A program made the translations under genes and the position numbers. The notes below the pieces were generated by a model, which saw only the letters and a program-made list of their open reading frames with translations, made no database searches and was not told the origin of the DNA. Below are positions 8,201 to 18,600 of a stretch of DNA of 64,000 bases, piece by piece (position 1 is the first letter of the stretch; every line of letters starts with the position of its first letter). Origin of the DNA: Shewanella oncorhynchi (GTDB lineage Bacteria; Pseudomonadota; Gammaproteobacteria; Enterobacterales; Shewanellaceae); contig NZ_JABAEB010000002.1 of NCBI RefSeq assembly GCF_012584455.1, positions 124,001 through 188,000 of the forward strand. Direction: 5' to 3'.

Positions 8201-10364
8201 AAACCAAGCGGCATTGGCAGGTCTGACTAAAACCTTGAGTCACGAGTGGCCAAGCGTGCATTGCCGCGCCTTAGATATCGCGCCAGCACTTGATGCCAAG
8301 CAACTGGCCAATGCAGTGATCGCTGAGCTATTTGCAACCGATAACGTATTGGAAGTCGGTGTTAGCCAAGGCGCAGCCCAAGCACTTGAGCGCGTAACCT
8401 TAGTTGCTGGCAAGGCTGATACCAGCCACAGCGCGGCAAACTTGACGAGTGCAGATAAAATACTGGTGACCGGCGGCGCAAAAGGTGTGACCTTTGAATG
8501 TGCGCTAAGTTTAGCCAAACGCAGCAAGGCGCACTTTATCCTTGCTGGCAGAAGCAGCCAACAAGCCATTCCCGCTTGGGCACAGGGTAAGAATAACAGT
8601 GAACTTAAAGCCGCAGCTATTGCCCACATTCAAAGCTTGGGCGAGAAACCCACGCCAAAACAAGTGGATGCCTTAGTATGGCCAGTTCAAAGCAGCCTAG
8701 AAATTGCAGCAGCACTGCAAGCCTTTACCGCTGTGGGCGCGAGCGCCGAGTACTTAAGTCTCGATGTTAACAATCCAGATGCGATCGCCAGCACGATAGT
8801 GCCGATCACCGAGTTGTCGCCTATTACTGGCATCATCCATGGTGCGGGCGTACTCGCCGATAAACACATCCAAGACAAAACCTTAGATGAGTTAGCACGG
8901 GTGTATGGCACTAAGGTCACTGGTATAAGCAATCTACTTGCCGCACTGGATTTAGATAAATTAAAACTGATTGCCCTATTCTCTTCGGCGGCGGGTTTTT
9001 ACGGCAATACTGGCCAAAGCGATTACGCCATGTCCAACGACATACTCAACAAAGCCGCACTGCAACTGGCGCAGCAACTGCCAAATGCCAAAGTGATGAG
9101 CTTCGATTGGGGTCCGTGGGACGGCGGCATGGTGAATCCTGCGCTGAAAAAGATGTTTATCGATCGCGGTGTTTATGTGATCCCGCTAAAGGCAGGCGCT
9201 GAGTTATTTGCTAGCCAATTACTGAGCAACACAGGCGCACAATTGCTGGTCGGTACTGATATGCAAGGCACAGTTCCAAGTGACGAGCAAGCAACTCAAG
9301 GTAGCAATCTAAAAAAGCCTGAAGCGGATCTGACCACTGACGCGTCGGATCCGCATGCTTTGGCATCAACACTTGCTGCAATCGCTTTCACGCGACCGCT
9401 AACACTGCAGCGCACACTGGACCCTAAGGCAATGATCTTTATTGAAGATCACTGCATTAATGGTAATCCCGTATTACCGACTGTGTGCGCGATTCAGTGG
9501 ATGCGTGAAGCCGCCTTTGATGTGCTCAAGCAGCCTGTCAAAGTGCAAAGCTACAAGCTATTGAAGGGCATTATTTTCGACACTGCCGTGTTACAAAATG
9601 GAGTGTTAGAAAGTGCAGCCCCCATCACGCTGGAACTTGAACTTGCACCGATTGCGTTAACGGATAAAGCCGCGAAAGATTCTGACGAGTGCTTGAGTGG
9701 ACAATTCAATGCCTTAATCAGCTTTGAAGGTCGTCCGCAATATCAAGCTATTTTAATGGTTGATGACACGGCTATTGATTACTTAGCCACTAACAGCAAA
9801 GCAACTGCTTTTGACGCGCACAGTTTGGCAGGACTTTCTGTCATCACAACCGCGAGCAGCCTTTACAGCGACGGCACGCTTTTCCACGGTCCAAGACTGC
9901 AAGGTATTGAGTCTGTATTGAAATTTGACGATGCGAGCTTAATCGCCAAGGTGAGCCTACCCCATATTGCGTTAGCGGACTGCGGGAGTTTTGTGCCCAA
10001 TCTGGCCCCTAAAGGCTCACAAGCCTTTGCGGAAGATTTGTTGCTGCAGGCGATGCTGGTGTGGGCGAGACTCAAATATGGCGCGGCGAGTTTACCATCA
10101 AGCATTGGGGAGTTTATTTCCCATGCGCCGTTTGCCTTTGGCGATAAAGGGTATCTAGTGCTCGAGGTGGTGAAACACTCAGGCCGTGCCCTTGAAGCCA
10201 ATATCACGCTGTATCATCAAGATGGCCGCTTAAGCTGCGAGATGAACAACGCCAAAGTCACCATCAGCAAAAACCTTAACGGTGCATTCTTAGCCAATAA
10301 AGTTGCTGCTAATCAAACCGCTGCGAATAAAGCCATTGAAAGCGTGGAGGCAAAAGTCGAGTGA
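2229..10364 (+). CDS. pfaA: PfaA, multidomain PUFA synthase: KS-MAT-5xACP-KR-DH
   Basis: Core subunit of the iterative EPA synthase, which builds 20:5n-3 from malonyl-CoA without aerobic desaturation. Of 2711 residues: ketosynthase at about 28-480 (C226 in DAACAGS, H361 in EAHGTGT, H401 in VGHTKS); malonyl-CoA acyltransferase at about 605-920 (GQGSQ, S708 in GHSFGE); a VEKIVEKE-type coiled coil at about 1007-1038; Ala/Pro-rich linker; five ACPs starting near 1265, 1381, 1482, 1590 and 1694, each with LGIDSIKR (serines about 1304, 1420, 1521, 1629, 1733); ketoreductase with TGGAKG at 2081-2086 and a YAMSN active-site Tyr; and a C-terminal hot-dog dehydratase-like domain (H2408 in EDHCINGNP). 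The start overlaps the pfaR stop by 4 nt, which suggests translational coupling. No frame damage is seen. Confidence 0.98.
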   Translation: MSHTPSVPNSATESKKDKRLNKRLKDMPVAIVGMASIFANSRYLNKFWDLISEKIDAITDIPDTHWRAEDYYDADKSKADKSYCKRGGFLPEVDFNPMEFGLPPNILELTDTSQLLSLIVAKEVLADANLPTDYDRDRIGITLGVGGGQKISQSLNSRLQYPVLKKVFKSSGLSDEDSEMLIKKFQDQYIHWEENSFPGSLGNVIAGRIANRFDFGGMNCVVDAACAGSLAAMRMALTELTEGRSDMMLTGGVCTDNSPSMYMSFSKTPAFTTNETIQPFDIDSKGMMIGEGIGMVALKRLEDAERDGDRIYAVIKGVGASSDGKFKSIYAPRPEGQAKALERAYDDAGFAPHSIGLVEAHGTGTAAGDVAEFNGLKSVFAQGNDTNQHIALGSVKSQVGHTKSTAGTAGVIKAALALHHKVLPATINVSKPNPKLNIESSPFYLNTETRPWFQRADATPRRAGVSSFGFGGTNFHLVLEEYKPEHSRDEQYRQRSVPQTLLFAAANKAALLSELKAALSQNVNTSANANKSSAASLNAIAQQYPLRVLADTDARLGFVAKDIAQLQAQLNQSIAHLETNAIEVWQLPSGISYRSHALVAKNESKKVAALFAGQGSQYLNMGRELACHFPEMRQQVTASDKIFAHHGQTPLSNILYPIPAFDADAVKAQEAALTNTLFAQSAIGAISMAQYSLLTQAGFAPDMVAGHSFGELSALCAAGVISNEDYIELAFARGHAMAQVPSDTGTQVDLGTMFAIILKQKNDIDAINSCLAQFDGVKIANYNAPTQLVIAGGTEQTQLAAKAISELGFKAIALPVSGAFHTPLVGHAQKRFAKAIDKAKFSAPSIALYANGTGQLHSSDGKAIKAEFKQHMLQSVRFSEQLQAMYDAGARVFVEFGPKNILQKLVENTLGEHLNELCLVSMNPNPKGDSDSQLRLAAVQLAVAGVALTEVDPYQAVTSQEIAEREAPSAMNIKLTATNHISAATKAKMAKSLATGSVTSQVQYVDRIVETVVEREVEKIVEKEVIVEKVVEKIIEEEANQVATVEMKQKSSSVTQGLNNHQQQATAPLSPSTSNVSSDALTAFFSAQSQAAQLHQQFLAIPQQYGDTFTTLMTEQAKMASLGIAIPESLQRSMEMFHQHQAQTLQSHTEFMQLQSSSSQAALAMLNNAPINFTPAVASQPRATAPVPAPVAATTVAHNAAPVTQAVATRPAVSTSVAPIVQTAPVAYAPAVTVQVAPATPAAPALVMPAVVMPEVTPAAPATSGLSAALVQQTMIAVVADKTGYPTEMLELGMDMEADLGIDSIKRVEILGTVQDELPGLPELSPEDLAECRTLGEIVDYMQSKLTQNDKLPAVGSIIVAPITAANVATQVATAAPAVNGLSAALVQQTMMVVVADKTGYPTEMLELSMDMEADLGIDSIKRVEILGTVQDELPSLPELSPEDLAECRTLGEIVNYMNSKLPASDQVVVSTTAPTTPAASGLSAALVQQTMMAVVADKTGYPTEMLELSMDMEADLGIDSIKRVEILGTVQDELPGLPELSPEDLAECRTLGEIVNYMQSKLTQNDKLPAAGAVIVATHVTTAAPAASSLSAALVQQTMMAVVADKTGYPTEMLELSMDMEADLGIDSIKRVEILGTVQDELPGLPELSPEDLAECRTLGEIVDYMNSKLPAVGSTSTTTAAQVTVTATTNNGLSAALVQQTMMSVVADKTGYPTEMLELSMDMEADLGIDSIKRVEILGTVQDELPGLPELNPEDLAECRTLGEIVSYMQGKLGQNAVSQNAAPVSAVVQPEPTIDLPPHSEVVLKKLPAAAELAQLSPQQSSKQSAQQGLPRVFAKDACIIISDDGHNAGVLAEKLHAQGLTVAVVRSPESLVASASPLNSHIASFTLAAIDDASIGAVINEIKSLGTVAGFIHLQPQHKTSADTKGLVLSSAAKASVEQAFLFAKHLQPLLTTAAATANTGSSFISVSRIDGGFGYLNHSQIARSELNQAALAGLTKTLSHEWPSVHCRALDIAPALDAKQLANAVIAELFATDNVLEVGVSQGAAQALERVTLVAGKADTSHSAANLTSADKILVTGGAKGVTFECALSLAKRSKAHFILAGRSSQQAIPAWAQGKNNSELKAAAIAHIQSLGEKPTPKQVDALVWPVQSSLEIAAALQAFTAVGASAEYLSLDVNNPDAIASTIVPITELSPITGIIHGAGVLADKHIQDKTLDELARVYGTKVTGISNLLAALDLDKLKLIALFSSAAGFYGNTGQSDYAMSNDILNKAALQLAQQLPNAKVMSFDWGPWDGGMVNPALKKMFIDRGVYVIPLKAGAELFASQLLSNTGAQLLVGTDMQGTVPSDEQATQGSNLKKPEADLTTDASDPHALASTLAAIAFTRPLTLQRTLDPKAMIFIEDHCINGNPVLPTVCAIQWMREAAFDVLKQPVKVQSYKLLKGIIFDTAVLQNGVLESAAPITLELELAPIALTDKAAKDSDECLSGQFNALISFEGRPQYQAILMVDDTAIDYLATNSKATAFDAHSLAGLSVITTASSLYSDGTLFHGPRLQGIESVLKFDDASLIAKVSLPHIALADCGSFVPNLAPKGSQAFAEDLLLQAMLVWARLKYGAASLPSSIGEFISHAPFAFGDKGYLVLEVVKHSGRALEANITLYHQDGRLSCEMNNAKVTISKNLNGAFLANKVAANQTAANKAIESVEAKVE
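6021..7555 (+). repeat. Five near-identical ACP-coding repeats inside pfaA
   Basis: The ACP units begin at 6021, 6369, 6672, 6996 and 7308 (spacing 348, 303, 324 and 312 bp). Each has a highly conserved core of about 235 bp and a variable Ala/Thr/Pro linker. The near-identity of the DNA makes copy number open to change by homologous recombination. Confidence 0.95.
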
Positions 10365-12616
10365 ATTTAGCCCACACTTTAGCAACTCTACATAGCAGCC
10401 AAACTGAAACGTCGATAGCAGACACTGCTATGACTGAAAAGCTTGCCAAGCCACTGCGTATTGCAGTGTTGCTTGGCGACGCGGTCAATCTTGACTCTCA
10501 CTCAGCCCAAGTATTAGGGACGTTTGCGGAACGTGAAAGAGTTCAAATTTGCGCTTTAGATGCCAACCAATCAACAGTACATGAACCGTCAGTGCATGAG
10601 CAAAGGTCGCTCACTGCGTTGTTAGGCCAAGCAACAACAGCCATTGAGCAAGGCAAGCTCGTTGAACTTAAATTCAATGATGGCAATCTGCCCCAGTCTC
10701 TGTATTTACTCGATGGTTTACGCGCCGCCAAACTGCGCCTCCACGCCCACGCGTTTATTGCTGGCTTTGCCGCTGGCAATGAGACTACAGGTGTTGCTAA
10801 TGCGGCAGCTGTTGCTAATAAGGCATTAGGGGCGACAAAGCGCAATCCAGCACAAACCGTTCAGCATCAGCTTGTCGCCAACACACTCAACGAGGCCTTT
10901 GTTGCGCTGCGCCAAGGCGTAACCGCCCTCGCTGCGCGAACACAAGCGCCGCTTCGTGGCGCAACTGATATTAAAGAGGCAAATGGCACAAATCATCAAG
11001 CGGGCTATTGGTTTAGCGATCAACATCAAGCACGGGTGTTGTGCCTAAATCTTGTCGCTAAAACGTCAAGTCACGCGGATGAATCTCGACATCTAAACCA
11101 AAGTATTGTGCTGACCCAAGGCACACAAGTTATTGCGCCCAAAGCTCTTGTTGATGAAAACCGGCTGTTTGTGCCGATAAGTGCTGACAATATTGATTCA
11201 CTCATCGCGCAAGTATTGCAACTAGTTAACACACTGGAAAATGGCGCCGGCTTGCACGCTGACTTTCGCGCTGAGCAACTCAAACCTTGGTTTGAACGCT
11301 ATGATGCCAACGCACCACTGGCATTAGTCTTGATGGCAGCATCGATTGATGACCTCAAACTTGAAGCCAAAGCTATGCTTTCGGCGCTTGAAAATGATGC
11401 TGTGCGTCATCATGGTCAGCACTTTAAAACGCCAGCGGGTAGCTGTTTTACCGCTAAGCCGCTAGGGGATGCGGGGCTGACCTTTGTATATCCCGGTGTT
11501 GGCACTGTTTACGCCAATATGTTCAATAACTTGCATGAGTATTTCCCCGCGCTGTATCACCAGCTAGAACGTGAAGGCGATTTAAGCGCCATGCTGCAAT
11601 CACCGCAGATTTATGCGGCAGATGTAAAAAACGCAGCTGGCATGAGCTTAAGCCAGCAAGCGATTAGTGGCGTGGGCGCCAGCTACCTATTCACTAAACT
11701 GTTGACCCAAGTCTTTAATATTAAGCCCAAAATGGCGCTAGGTTACTCAATGGGCGAAGCAGCCATGTGGGCCAGCCTAGATGTGTGGCAAACACCCCAT
11801 GCTATGATCAACGCCACCGAAAATAGCGATATTTTCAACCATGCCATTTCTGGCGAGCTAACTGCAGTCCGCCGAGCATGGCAGCTTAAGGATAATGAAT
11901 CCATAGTGTGGAACAGCTTTGTGGTGCGCGCCGACAGCAATGAAATCAAAGCATTATTGCCAGAGTTCCCTCGCGCTTACTTAGCCATCACCCAAGGTGA
12001 TACTTGCGTCATTGCAGGCTGCGAAACAAGCTGCAAAGCCCTGCTTGCCACGTTAGGCAAACGCGGGATTGCCGCCAATCGCGTCACGGCAATGCATACC
12101 GCGCCAGCCATGTTAGTCCATGGGCAAGTACAAGATTTTTATACTCAAGCACTAAAACCTGAGGCACTGAAACCTAAGGCGCTGGAAGCGGCGGCGCAAG
12201 ATCTGCCTATTCGCTTTATTAGCGCAGCACAAACTGCGCCAGTAACCGTGGATAGCCACAGCATTGGCCGCGCGATTGCCGATACCTTTTGTTCGCCACT
12301 CGACTTTAGTGCGCTCATTCAAAATGCCACTGAGCAGGGTGCAAGACTGTTTGTCGAAGTGGGCGCCGATAGGCAAACCAGCACACTTATCGATAAAATC
12401 AGCCATGCCCATGCAGGCCAAAGCACGGTGCACGAGGCAACAGTCGCCATTGCTTGCAATGCCAAGGGTGCCGATGCGATTACCAGCTTACTCAAGTGCT
12501 TCGCTCAGCTGATAAGCCACAGAGTGCCGCTGTCGCTCGCGCCGCTCATTAAGCCATTAAGTGCTAACGCAGCCCCTTTATCATCAGCAGTATCACCACA
12601 AGGAGAACCCCAGTGA
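10361..12616 (+). CDS. pfaB: PfaB, PUFA synthase acyltransferase subunit
   Basis: Separate acyltransferase subunit, associated in the literature with the type of final PUFA product. The 751-residue protein has a low-similarity N-terminal half and a clear acyltransferase domain at about 375-700, with nucleophile S463 in GYSMGEA and a FVEVGADR segment near the end. It starts with GTG at 10361, overlapping the pfaA stop (GTGA), with GGAGG at 10346-10350 as ribosome site. A five-residue motif, KPEALKPKALEA, is repeated near residue 600, probably by small duplication. Its own stop overlaps the pfaC start in the same way, so A, B and C are probably translated as a coupled set. Confidence 0.95.
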   Translation: MNLAHTLATLHSSQTETSIADTAMTEKLAKPLRIAVLLGDAVNLDSHSAQVLGTFAERERVQICALDANQSTVHEPSVHEQRSLTALLGQATTAIEQGKLVELKFNDGNLPQSLYLLDGLRAAKLRLHAHAFIAGFAAGNETTGVANAAAVANKALGATKRNPAQTVQHQLVANTLNEAFVALRQGVTALAARTQAPLRGATDIKEANGTNHQAGYWFSDQHQARVLCLNLVAKTSSHADESRHLNQSIVLTQGTQVIAPKALVDENRLFVPISADNIDSLIAQVLQLVNTLENGAGLHADFRAEQLKPWFERYDANAPLALVLMAASIDDLKLEAKAMLSALENDAVRHHGQHFKTPAGSCFTAKPLGDAGLTFVYPGVGTVYANMFNNLHEYFPALYHQLEREGDLSAMLQSPQIYAADVKNAAGMSLSQQAISGVGASYLFTKLLTQVFNIKPKMALGYSMGEAAMWASLDVWQTPHAMINATENSDIFNHAISGELTAVRRAWQLKDNESIVWNSFVVRADSNEIKALLPEFPRAYLAITQGDTCVIAGCETSCKALLATLGKRGIAANRVTAMHTAPAMLVHGQVQDFYTQALKPEALKPKALEAAAQDLPIRFISAAQTAPVTVDSHSIGRAIADTFCSPLDFSALIQNATEQGARLFVEVGADRQTSTLIDKISHAHAGQSTVHEATVAIACNAKGADAITSLLKCFAQLISHRVPLSLAPLIKPLSANAAPLSSAVSPQGEPQ

Positions 12617-15600
12617 GTTCTCAGCATTCCCCTACTATTGATAAAACTACCGTGCCTACCATTGCGTCAAACCGCGCATCAAAAAGTGCGTCAAAAATTG
12701 CGATTGTCGGTCTTGCGACTCAGTATCCTGACGCCGATAATCCACAAACCTTCTGGCAAAATCTGTTGGATAAAAAAGACTCTCGCACCCAAATCAGCTG
12801 CGAGAAGCTCAATGCCAATCCCGCCGATTACCAAGGTGTGCAGGGTCAGTCTGACCGTTTTTACTGTGATAAGGGCGGCTACATCCAGCACTTTGAGTTT
12901 GATACCAAAGGTTATCAACTGCCTGAGTCTGCCTTTGACGGTTTAGATGAAAGCTTTTTATGGGCACTAGATTGCAGTCGTAAAGCCCTTCAAGACGCAG
13001 GGATTGCACCAAGCGATGCCGTACTGGCGCGCACAGGTATCGTAATGGGAACCTTGTCGTTCCCCACGGCCCGCTCCAACGAATTATTTTTGCCTCTGTA
13101 TCATCAAACCGTTGAAAAGGCGCTGCAAAACAAACTTAACCAAAGCGCATTTCAGCTGGCTGATTTTGGCAACTCAGTTAACGATCTCAATGCCAATAGC
13201 CAAGCATTAAACGTCGCCAATGGCGCCGTTGCTCACACAGCCTCAAAGCTGGTCAGCGATGCGCTCGGTTTAGGAGGCACTCAGTTGAGTCTGGACGCCG
13301 CCTGCGCCAGTTCGGTTTATGCGCTCAAACTCGCCTGCGATTACCTGACCACAGGCAAGGCCGATATGATGCTTGCGGGCGCGGTATCGGGTGCAGATCC
13401 CTTCTTTATCAACATGGGATTCTCAATTTTCCACGCCTACCCAGATCACGGTATCTCGGCGCCCTTTGATAGCAACAGCAAGGGCTTATTCGCCGGAGAA
13501 GGCGCTGGGGTTTTAGTCTTAAAACGCTTAGAAGATGCCGAGCGCGATGGCGATAACATCTATGCCGTCGTTAGCGGCATTGGTTTGTCGAACGACGGTA
13601 AAGGCCAGTTTGTATTAAGCCCCAACAGCAAGGGCCAAGTGCAAGCCTTCGAGCGCGCCTATAGTGCCGCAAACACACTGCCTGCCAATATCGAAGTGAT
13701 TGAATGCCATGCCACGGGCACGCCGCTTGGGGATAAGGTCGAACTCGCTTCGATGGAACGCTTTTTTGAGGACAAACTCGCGGGCTCTGCGGTACCGCTG
13801 ATCGGTTCGGCAAAATCCAACTTAGGCCATTTACTCACAGCCGCGGGCATGCCGGGGATCATGAAGATGATTTTTGCCATGCGCTCGGGTCGACTGCCGC
13901 CAAGTATTAACTTATCAGCGCCGATATCTTCGCCTAAGGGTTTGTTTAGCGCTAAAAATCTACCGACAGAACTGCATGCTTGGCCCGATAAAGCTGGCAA
14001 TGACCGCCGCCACGCAGGTGTTTCCGTGTTTGGTTTTGGCGGCTGTAACGCGCATTTATTGCTGGAATCTTATGCTGCCAATACAAACAAAAAGAGTGAA
14101 CAACCGGCTGCCGTTGTAAGTTACCAGCACACGCCATTAAATATCATTGGTTTAGCATCGCACTTTGGGCCTTTAACCTCCATTAATGCACTGGATAACA
14201 CGATTCATGCTCGGCAAGATGCCTTTATCCCGCTGCCCGCTAAACGCTGGAAAGGCTTAGATAAACATCCTGAGATTTTAGCTAACTTTGGTTTGCCCTC
14301 TGTCCCGCAAGGCGCCTATATCGACCAGTTCGATTTTGACTTCCTGCGCTTTAAAGTGCCGCCCAATGAGGATGATCGCCTGATCTCCCAGCAACTGCTG
14401 TTGATCAAAGTGGCCGATGAAGCGATTCGTGATGCGAACTTAAAGCCCGGTGGCAAGGTTGCAGTATTAGTGGCGATGGAAACCGAACTGGAATTACACC
14501 AGTTCCGTGGCCGCGTAAATCTACACACACAACTGGCCGACAGCCTTAAAAAACAAGGAATAACACTCACACAAGCTGAGTATCTCGCCCTTGAAAAAAT
14601 CGCCATGGACAGTGTGCTCGATGCCGCCAAACTGAACCAATACACCAGTTTTATTGGCAACATCATGGCGTCACGCATCGCATCCCTTTGGGACTTTAAC
14701 GGCCCCGCCTTTACCATTTCGGCGGCCGAGCTTTCGGTCGCTCGCTGTATCGATGTGGCCGAGAACCTCTTGTCCCAAGAGTCCTTAGATGCAGTGGTGA
14801 TCGCCGCCGTCGATTTAAGTGGCAGTTTAGAGCAAGTGATCCTCAAAAACGCCGTATCACCAGTGGCATTTACTGCCACTGACGCAGGCTGGAAAGTCGG
14901 TGAAGGTGCAGGCGCATTAGTGCTCACGACAGCGCAATCAAGCATTGAAGTTCGCAATAACGATGCCAATGCCCAAAGTAATAGCAACAGCTATGGCGAC
15001 AGTTATGGTCACATCAGCGGCCAAGTGTTTGGCCCTATGTGTGACCCACAAGGTCACAGCAACGCTGCGCGTATTTGCGATGACTTGCTAACCCAAGCCA
15101 AGGTGAATAGCAGCCAGATTAGCTTGATTGAAACCAGTATTGCGGTTGAGCAACTTGCCGATTCAGAGCTGGTACTCAATACGCTGCTGCCGAGTGTGAA
15201 CCAGCGCAGCCAAGCCGCTGATACCCTAGGCCACAACTTTGCTGCTGCGGGAATGGCGAGTATTTTGAGCGCCCTGCTTCAGCTTAAAAATCATGAGCAG
15301 CTTAAAAATCACGGACAATTTAAAAATCATGGGCAATTAAAAAACCAAGTACAGCAACAAGCTAATCAAGTGCAGCACGCACTCGTTGCTACTTTTAGCC
15401 AAGGTAAATGCTCGCAGTTACTGCTCAGCCAAAGTGCCACGCAAGCGCACAGTTTGCAGCAAAGGCTTGAACAAGACTTAACGCTTTCTGAGCAAAAACA
15501 CTTAATAAAACAAGTAACGCTCGGTGGCCGCGATATCTATCAGCATATCCTTGATACGCCGCTCGCAGGCCTTGATGCTATACAACAAAAAGCCCAAGCC

Positions 15601-18600
15601 ATGACAGCACTGCCAGCGCGCAGCCAACGCAAACATTTTGCCCAAATAGCGAGCAAAGACACGAGTCGCTTTGCAATAAGCAGCCCAACCACGGCTCAAC
15701 AAAAAGAGACATTAAGCAGCATGCCAATGAATGCCCTAAGCACGCCCAATAACAACGCCACTCAAGCAGAGCTAAAAGACGCGGCATTTTTAAGCAATCA
15801 GCAACTCGCCCGTGAGGCGCATTTAGCCTTTTTGCAAAGTCGCGCTGAAGGACTGAAACTGGCCGATGCCTTGATGAAAGCCCAGCTTAAGGGCGAACTG
15901 ACATCAATTGGCCAAGCTGCGCCAGTACAACAGCAAGCCATAGTTCTAGCATCTGCGACAGCGGTTCTTCCACATCCAGTGCTTTATCCCAATCATGCAA
16001 AAGTGCCTCTGTACACGCCGCCAACACCGATAAGCAAGCCTTGCATTTGGGATTATGCGGATTTAGTCGAGTACGCCGAAGGTGATATTGCTAAAGTATT
16101 TGGCCCAGATTACGCCATTATCGACAGCTATTCGCGCCGTGTACGCCTGCCAACCACAGACTATTTACTGGTATCTCGGGTAACGAAATTAAACGCCCAG
16201 ATGAACCAATATCAGCCTTGCACTATGACCACGGAATACGATATTCCTGTGGACGCGCCGTATTTGGTCGATGGCCAAATCCCTTGGGCCGTGGCGGTTG
16301 AATCGGGTCAATGCGACTTGATGCTGATCAGCTACTTAGGTATCGATTTTGAAAATAAAGGCGAGCGCGTTTATCGTCTGCTCGATTGCACCCTGACCTT
16401 CCTTGGCGACTTACCGCGCGGTGGCGACACCCTGCGCTACGATATTTCCATCAATCACTTTGCCCGCAATGGCGATACCTTGTTGTTCTTCTTCTCCTAC
16501 GAATGTTTCGTGGGCGACAAGCTAATCCTGAAAATGGATGGCGGCTGTGCCGGCTTCTTCACCGATAAAGAGCTGGCCGACGGCAAAGGTGTTATTCACA
16601 CCGAAGCTGAAATCAAAGCGCGCAACTTCGCCTTGAATAATCCGAATAAACCGCGCTTTAATCCGCTGCTTGATTGCGCGCAAAACCAATTTGATTACAG
16701 TCAAATCCATAAATTGCTCGGCGCCGATATCGGTGGCTGTTTTGGCGGCGCCCATGCGGCGCATCAAGCCCAATATGGTTTGCAGCCCTCTTTATGTTTT
16801 GCATCCGAAAAATTCCTGATGATTGAACAAGTCAGCAATCTTGAGGTGCATGGCGGCGCGTGGGGCTTAGGCTCAGTTCAAGGCCATAAGCAGCTCGAAG
16901 CTGATCATTGGTATTTCCCGTGTCATTTCAAGGGCGACCAAGTGATGGCGGGGTCATTAATGGCCGAAGGTTGTGGTCAATTACTGCAATTCTTTATGCT
17001 GCATATTGGTATGCACCTCGGCGTTAAAGATGGTCGTTTCCAACCGCTCGAAAATGCGTCACAAAAAGTGCGCTGTCGCGGTCAAGTTTTGCCGCAATCT
17101 GGCCTGCTCACCTATCGCATGGAAATCACCGAAATCGGTATGAGCCCGCGCCCGTATGCTAAAGCGAATATCGATATTTTGCTCAATGGCAAAGTGGTAG
17201 TGGATTTCCAAAACCTTGGGGTGATGATCAAAGAAGAAGCCGAATGCACCCGCTACCTCGCGGATAATGCCAACAGCACAGCTAACAATACGACTAGAAA
17301 TGTAGCTAAAAATGCTGTTTCGGCTGCGCCGTTGGTTTCAACAACATCAGTATCGTTAGCGGCGCCACTGATGGCACAGTTGCCTGATTTAACTGCGCCA
17401 ACCAATAAAGGCGTAGTGCCGCTTAAGCATGTGCCTGCGCCGATTGCGCCAGCGGATTCAAAGTACGCCAACCGCGTGCCCGATACCCTGCCGTTCACGC
17501 CGTATCACATGTTCGAATTTGCCACGGGTGATATCGAAAACTGCTTCGGCCCTGATTTCAGCATCTATCGCGGCCTTATTCCACCGCGCACGCCTTGCGG
17601 TGATTTACAGCTCACCACCCGCGTCATTGCGATTGACGGCAAACGCGGCGAGCTGAAAAAGCCTTCTTCGTGTATCGCCGAATACGAAGTGCCTGCAAAT
17701 GCTTGGTATTACAATAAAAACAGTCATCACGCCGTGATGCCCTATTCAGTGCTAATGGAAATATCACTGCAGCCAAACGGCTTTATCTCGGGCTATATGG
17801 GCACAACCTTGGGCTTCCCCGGCCAAGAGCTGTTCTTCCGTAACTTAGACGGTAGCGGTAAGTTGCTGCGCCACGTGGATTTACGCGGCAAAACCATAGT
17901 GAACGACTCACGTCTGTTATCGACTGTGATTGCTGGCAGCAACATTATTCAGAATTTCAGCTTCGAGTTAAGCTGCGATGGCGAGCCTTTCTACCAAGGT
18001 AAAGCGGTATTTGGTTACTTCAAGGGCGATGCGCTGAAAAACCAACTTGGCATAGACAACGGCAAGACAACTCAACCTTGGCATGTGCAAAATGGCATAG
18101 TCGCCGATAGCCAAATCAATCTGTTAGATAAACAGCATCGCAGCTTTAACGCGCCAGAAGGTCAGCCGCATTACCGTTTAGCGGGCGGTCAACTTAACTT
18201 TATCGACAAGGCTGAAATCGTAACAGCCGGCGGTAAAGCGGGCCTTGGCTATTTATACGCCGAGCGCACCATTGACCCGAGTGATTGGTTCTTCCAATTC
18301 CACTTCCATCAAGATCCGGTAATGCCAGGCTCATTAGGGGTTGAAGCCATTATCGAGCTAATGCAAACCTATGCGATTGACCAAGACCTTGGCGCTGGCT
18401 TTAAGAGTCCAAAATTCGGCCAGATATTATCGGATATCAAATGGAAGTATCGCGGCCAAATTAACCCATTAAACAAGCAGATGTCGCTGGATGTGCACAT
18501 TACCAGCGTGACTGACGATAATGGCAAACGCATCATTATGGGCGATGCTAACTTGAGTAAAGATGGCCTGCGGATTTATGAAGTCAAAGATATCGTCATC

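Noticed and set aside
8240..8629. 129-codon reverse frame inside pfaA
   Set aside because: Antisense to the ketoreductase region, with biased composition and no ribosome site; a shadow of the real gene.
14316..14987. 223-codon open frame on the reverse strand inside pfaC
   Set aside because: It lies fully antisense to a conserved KS-like domain, has Ser/Ala-rich low-complexity composition typical of mirror frames, and matches no family that I recognise.
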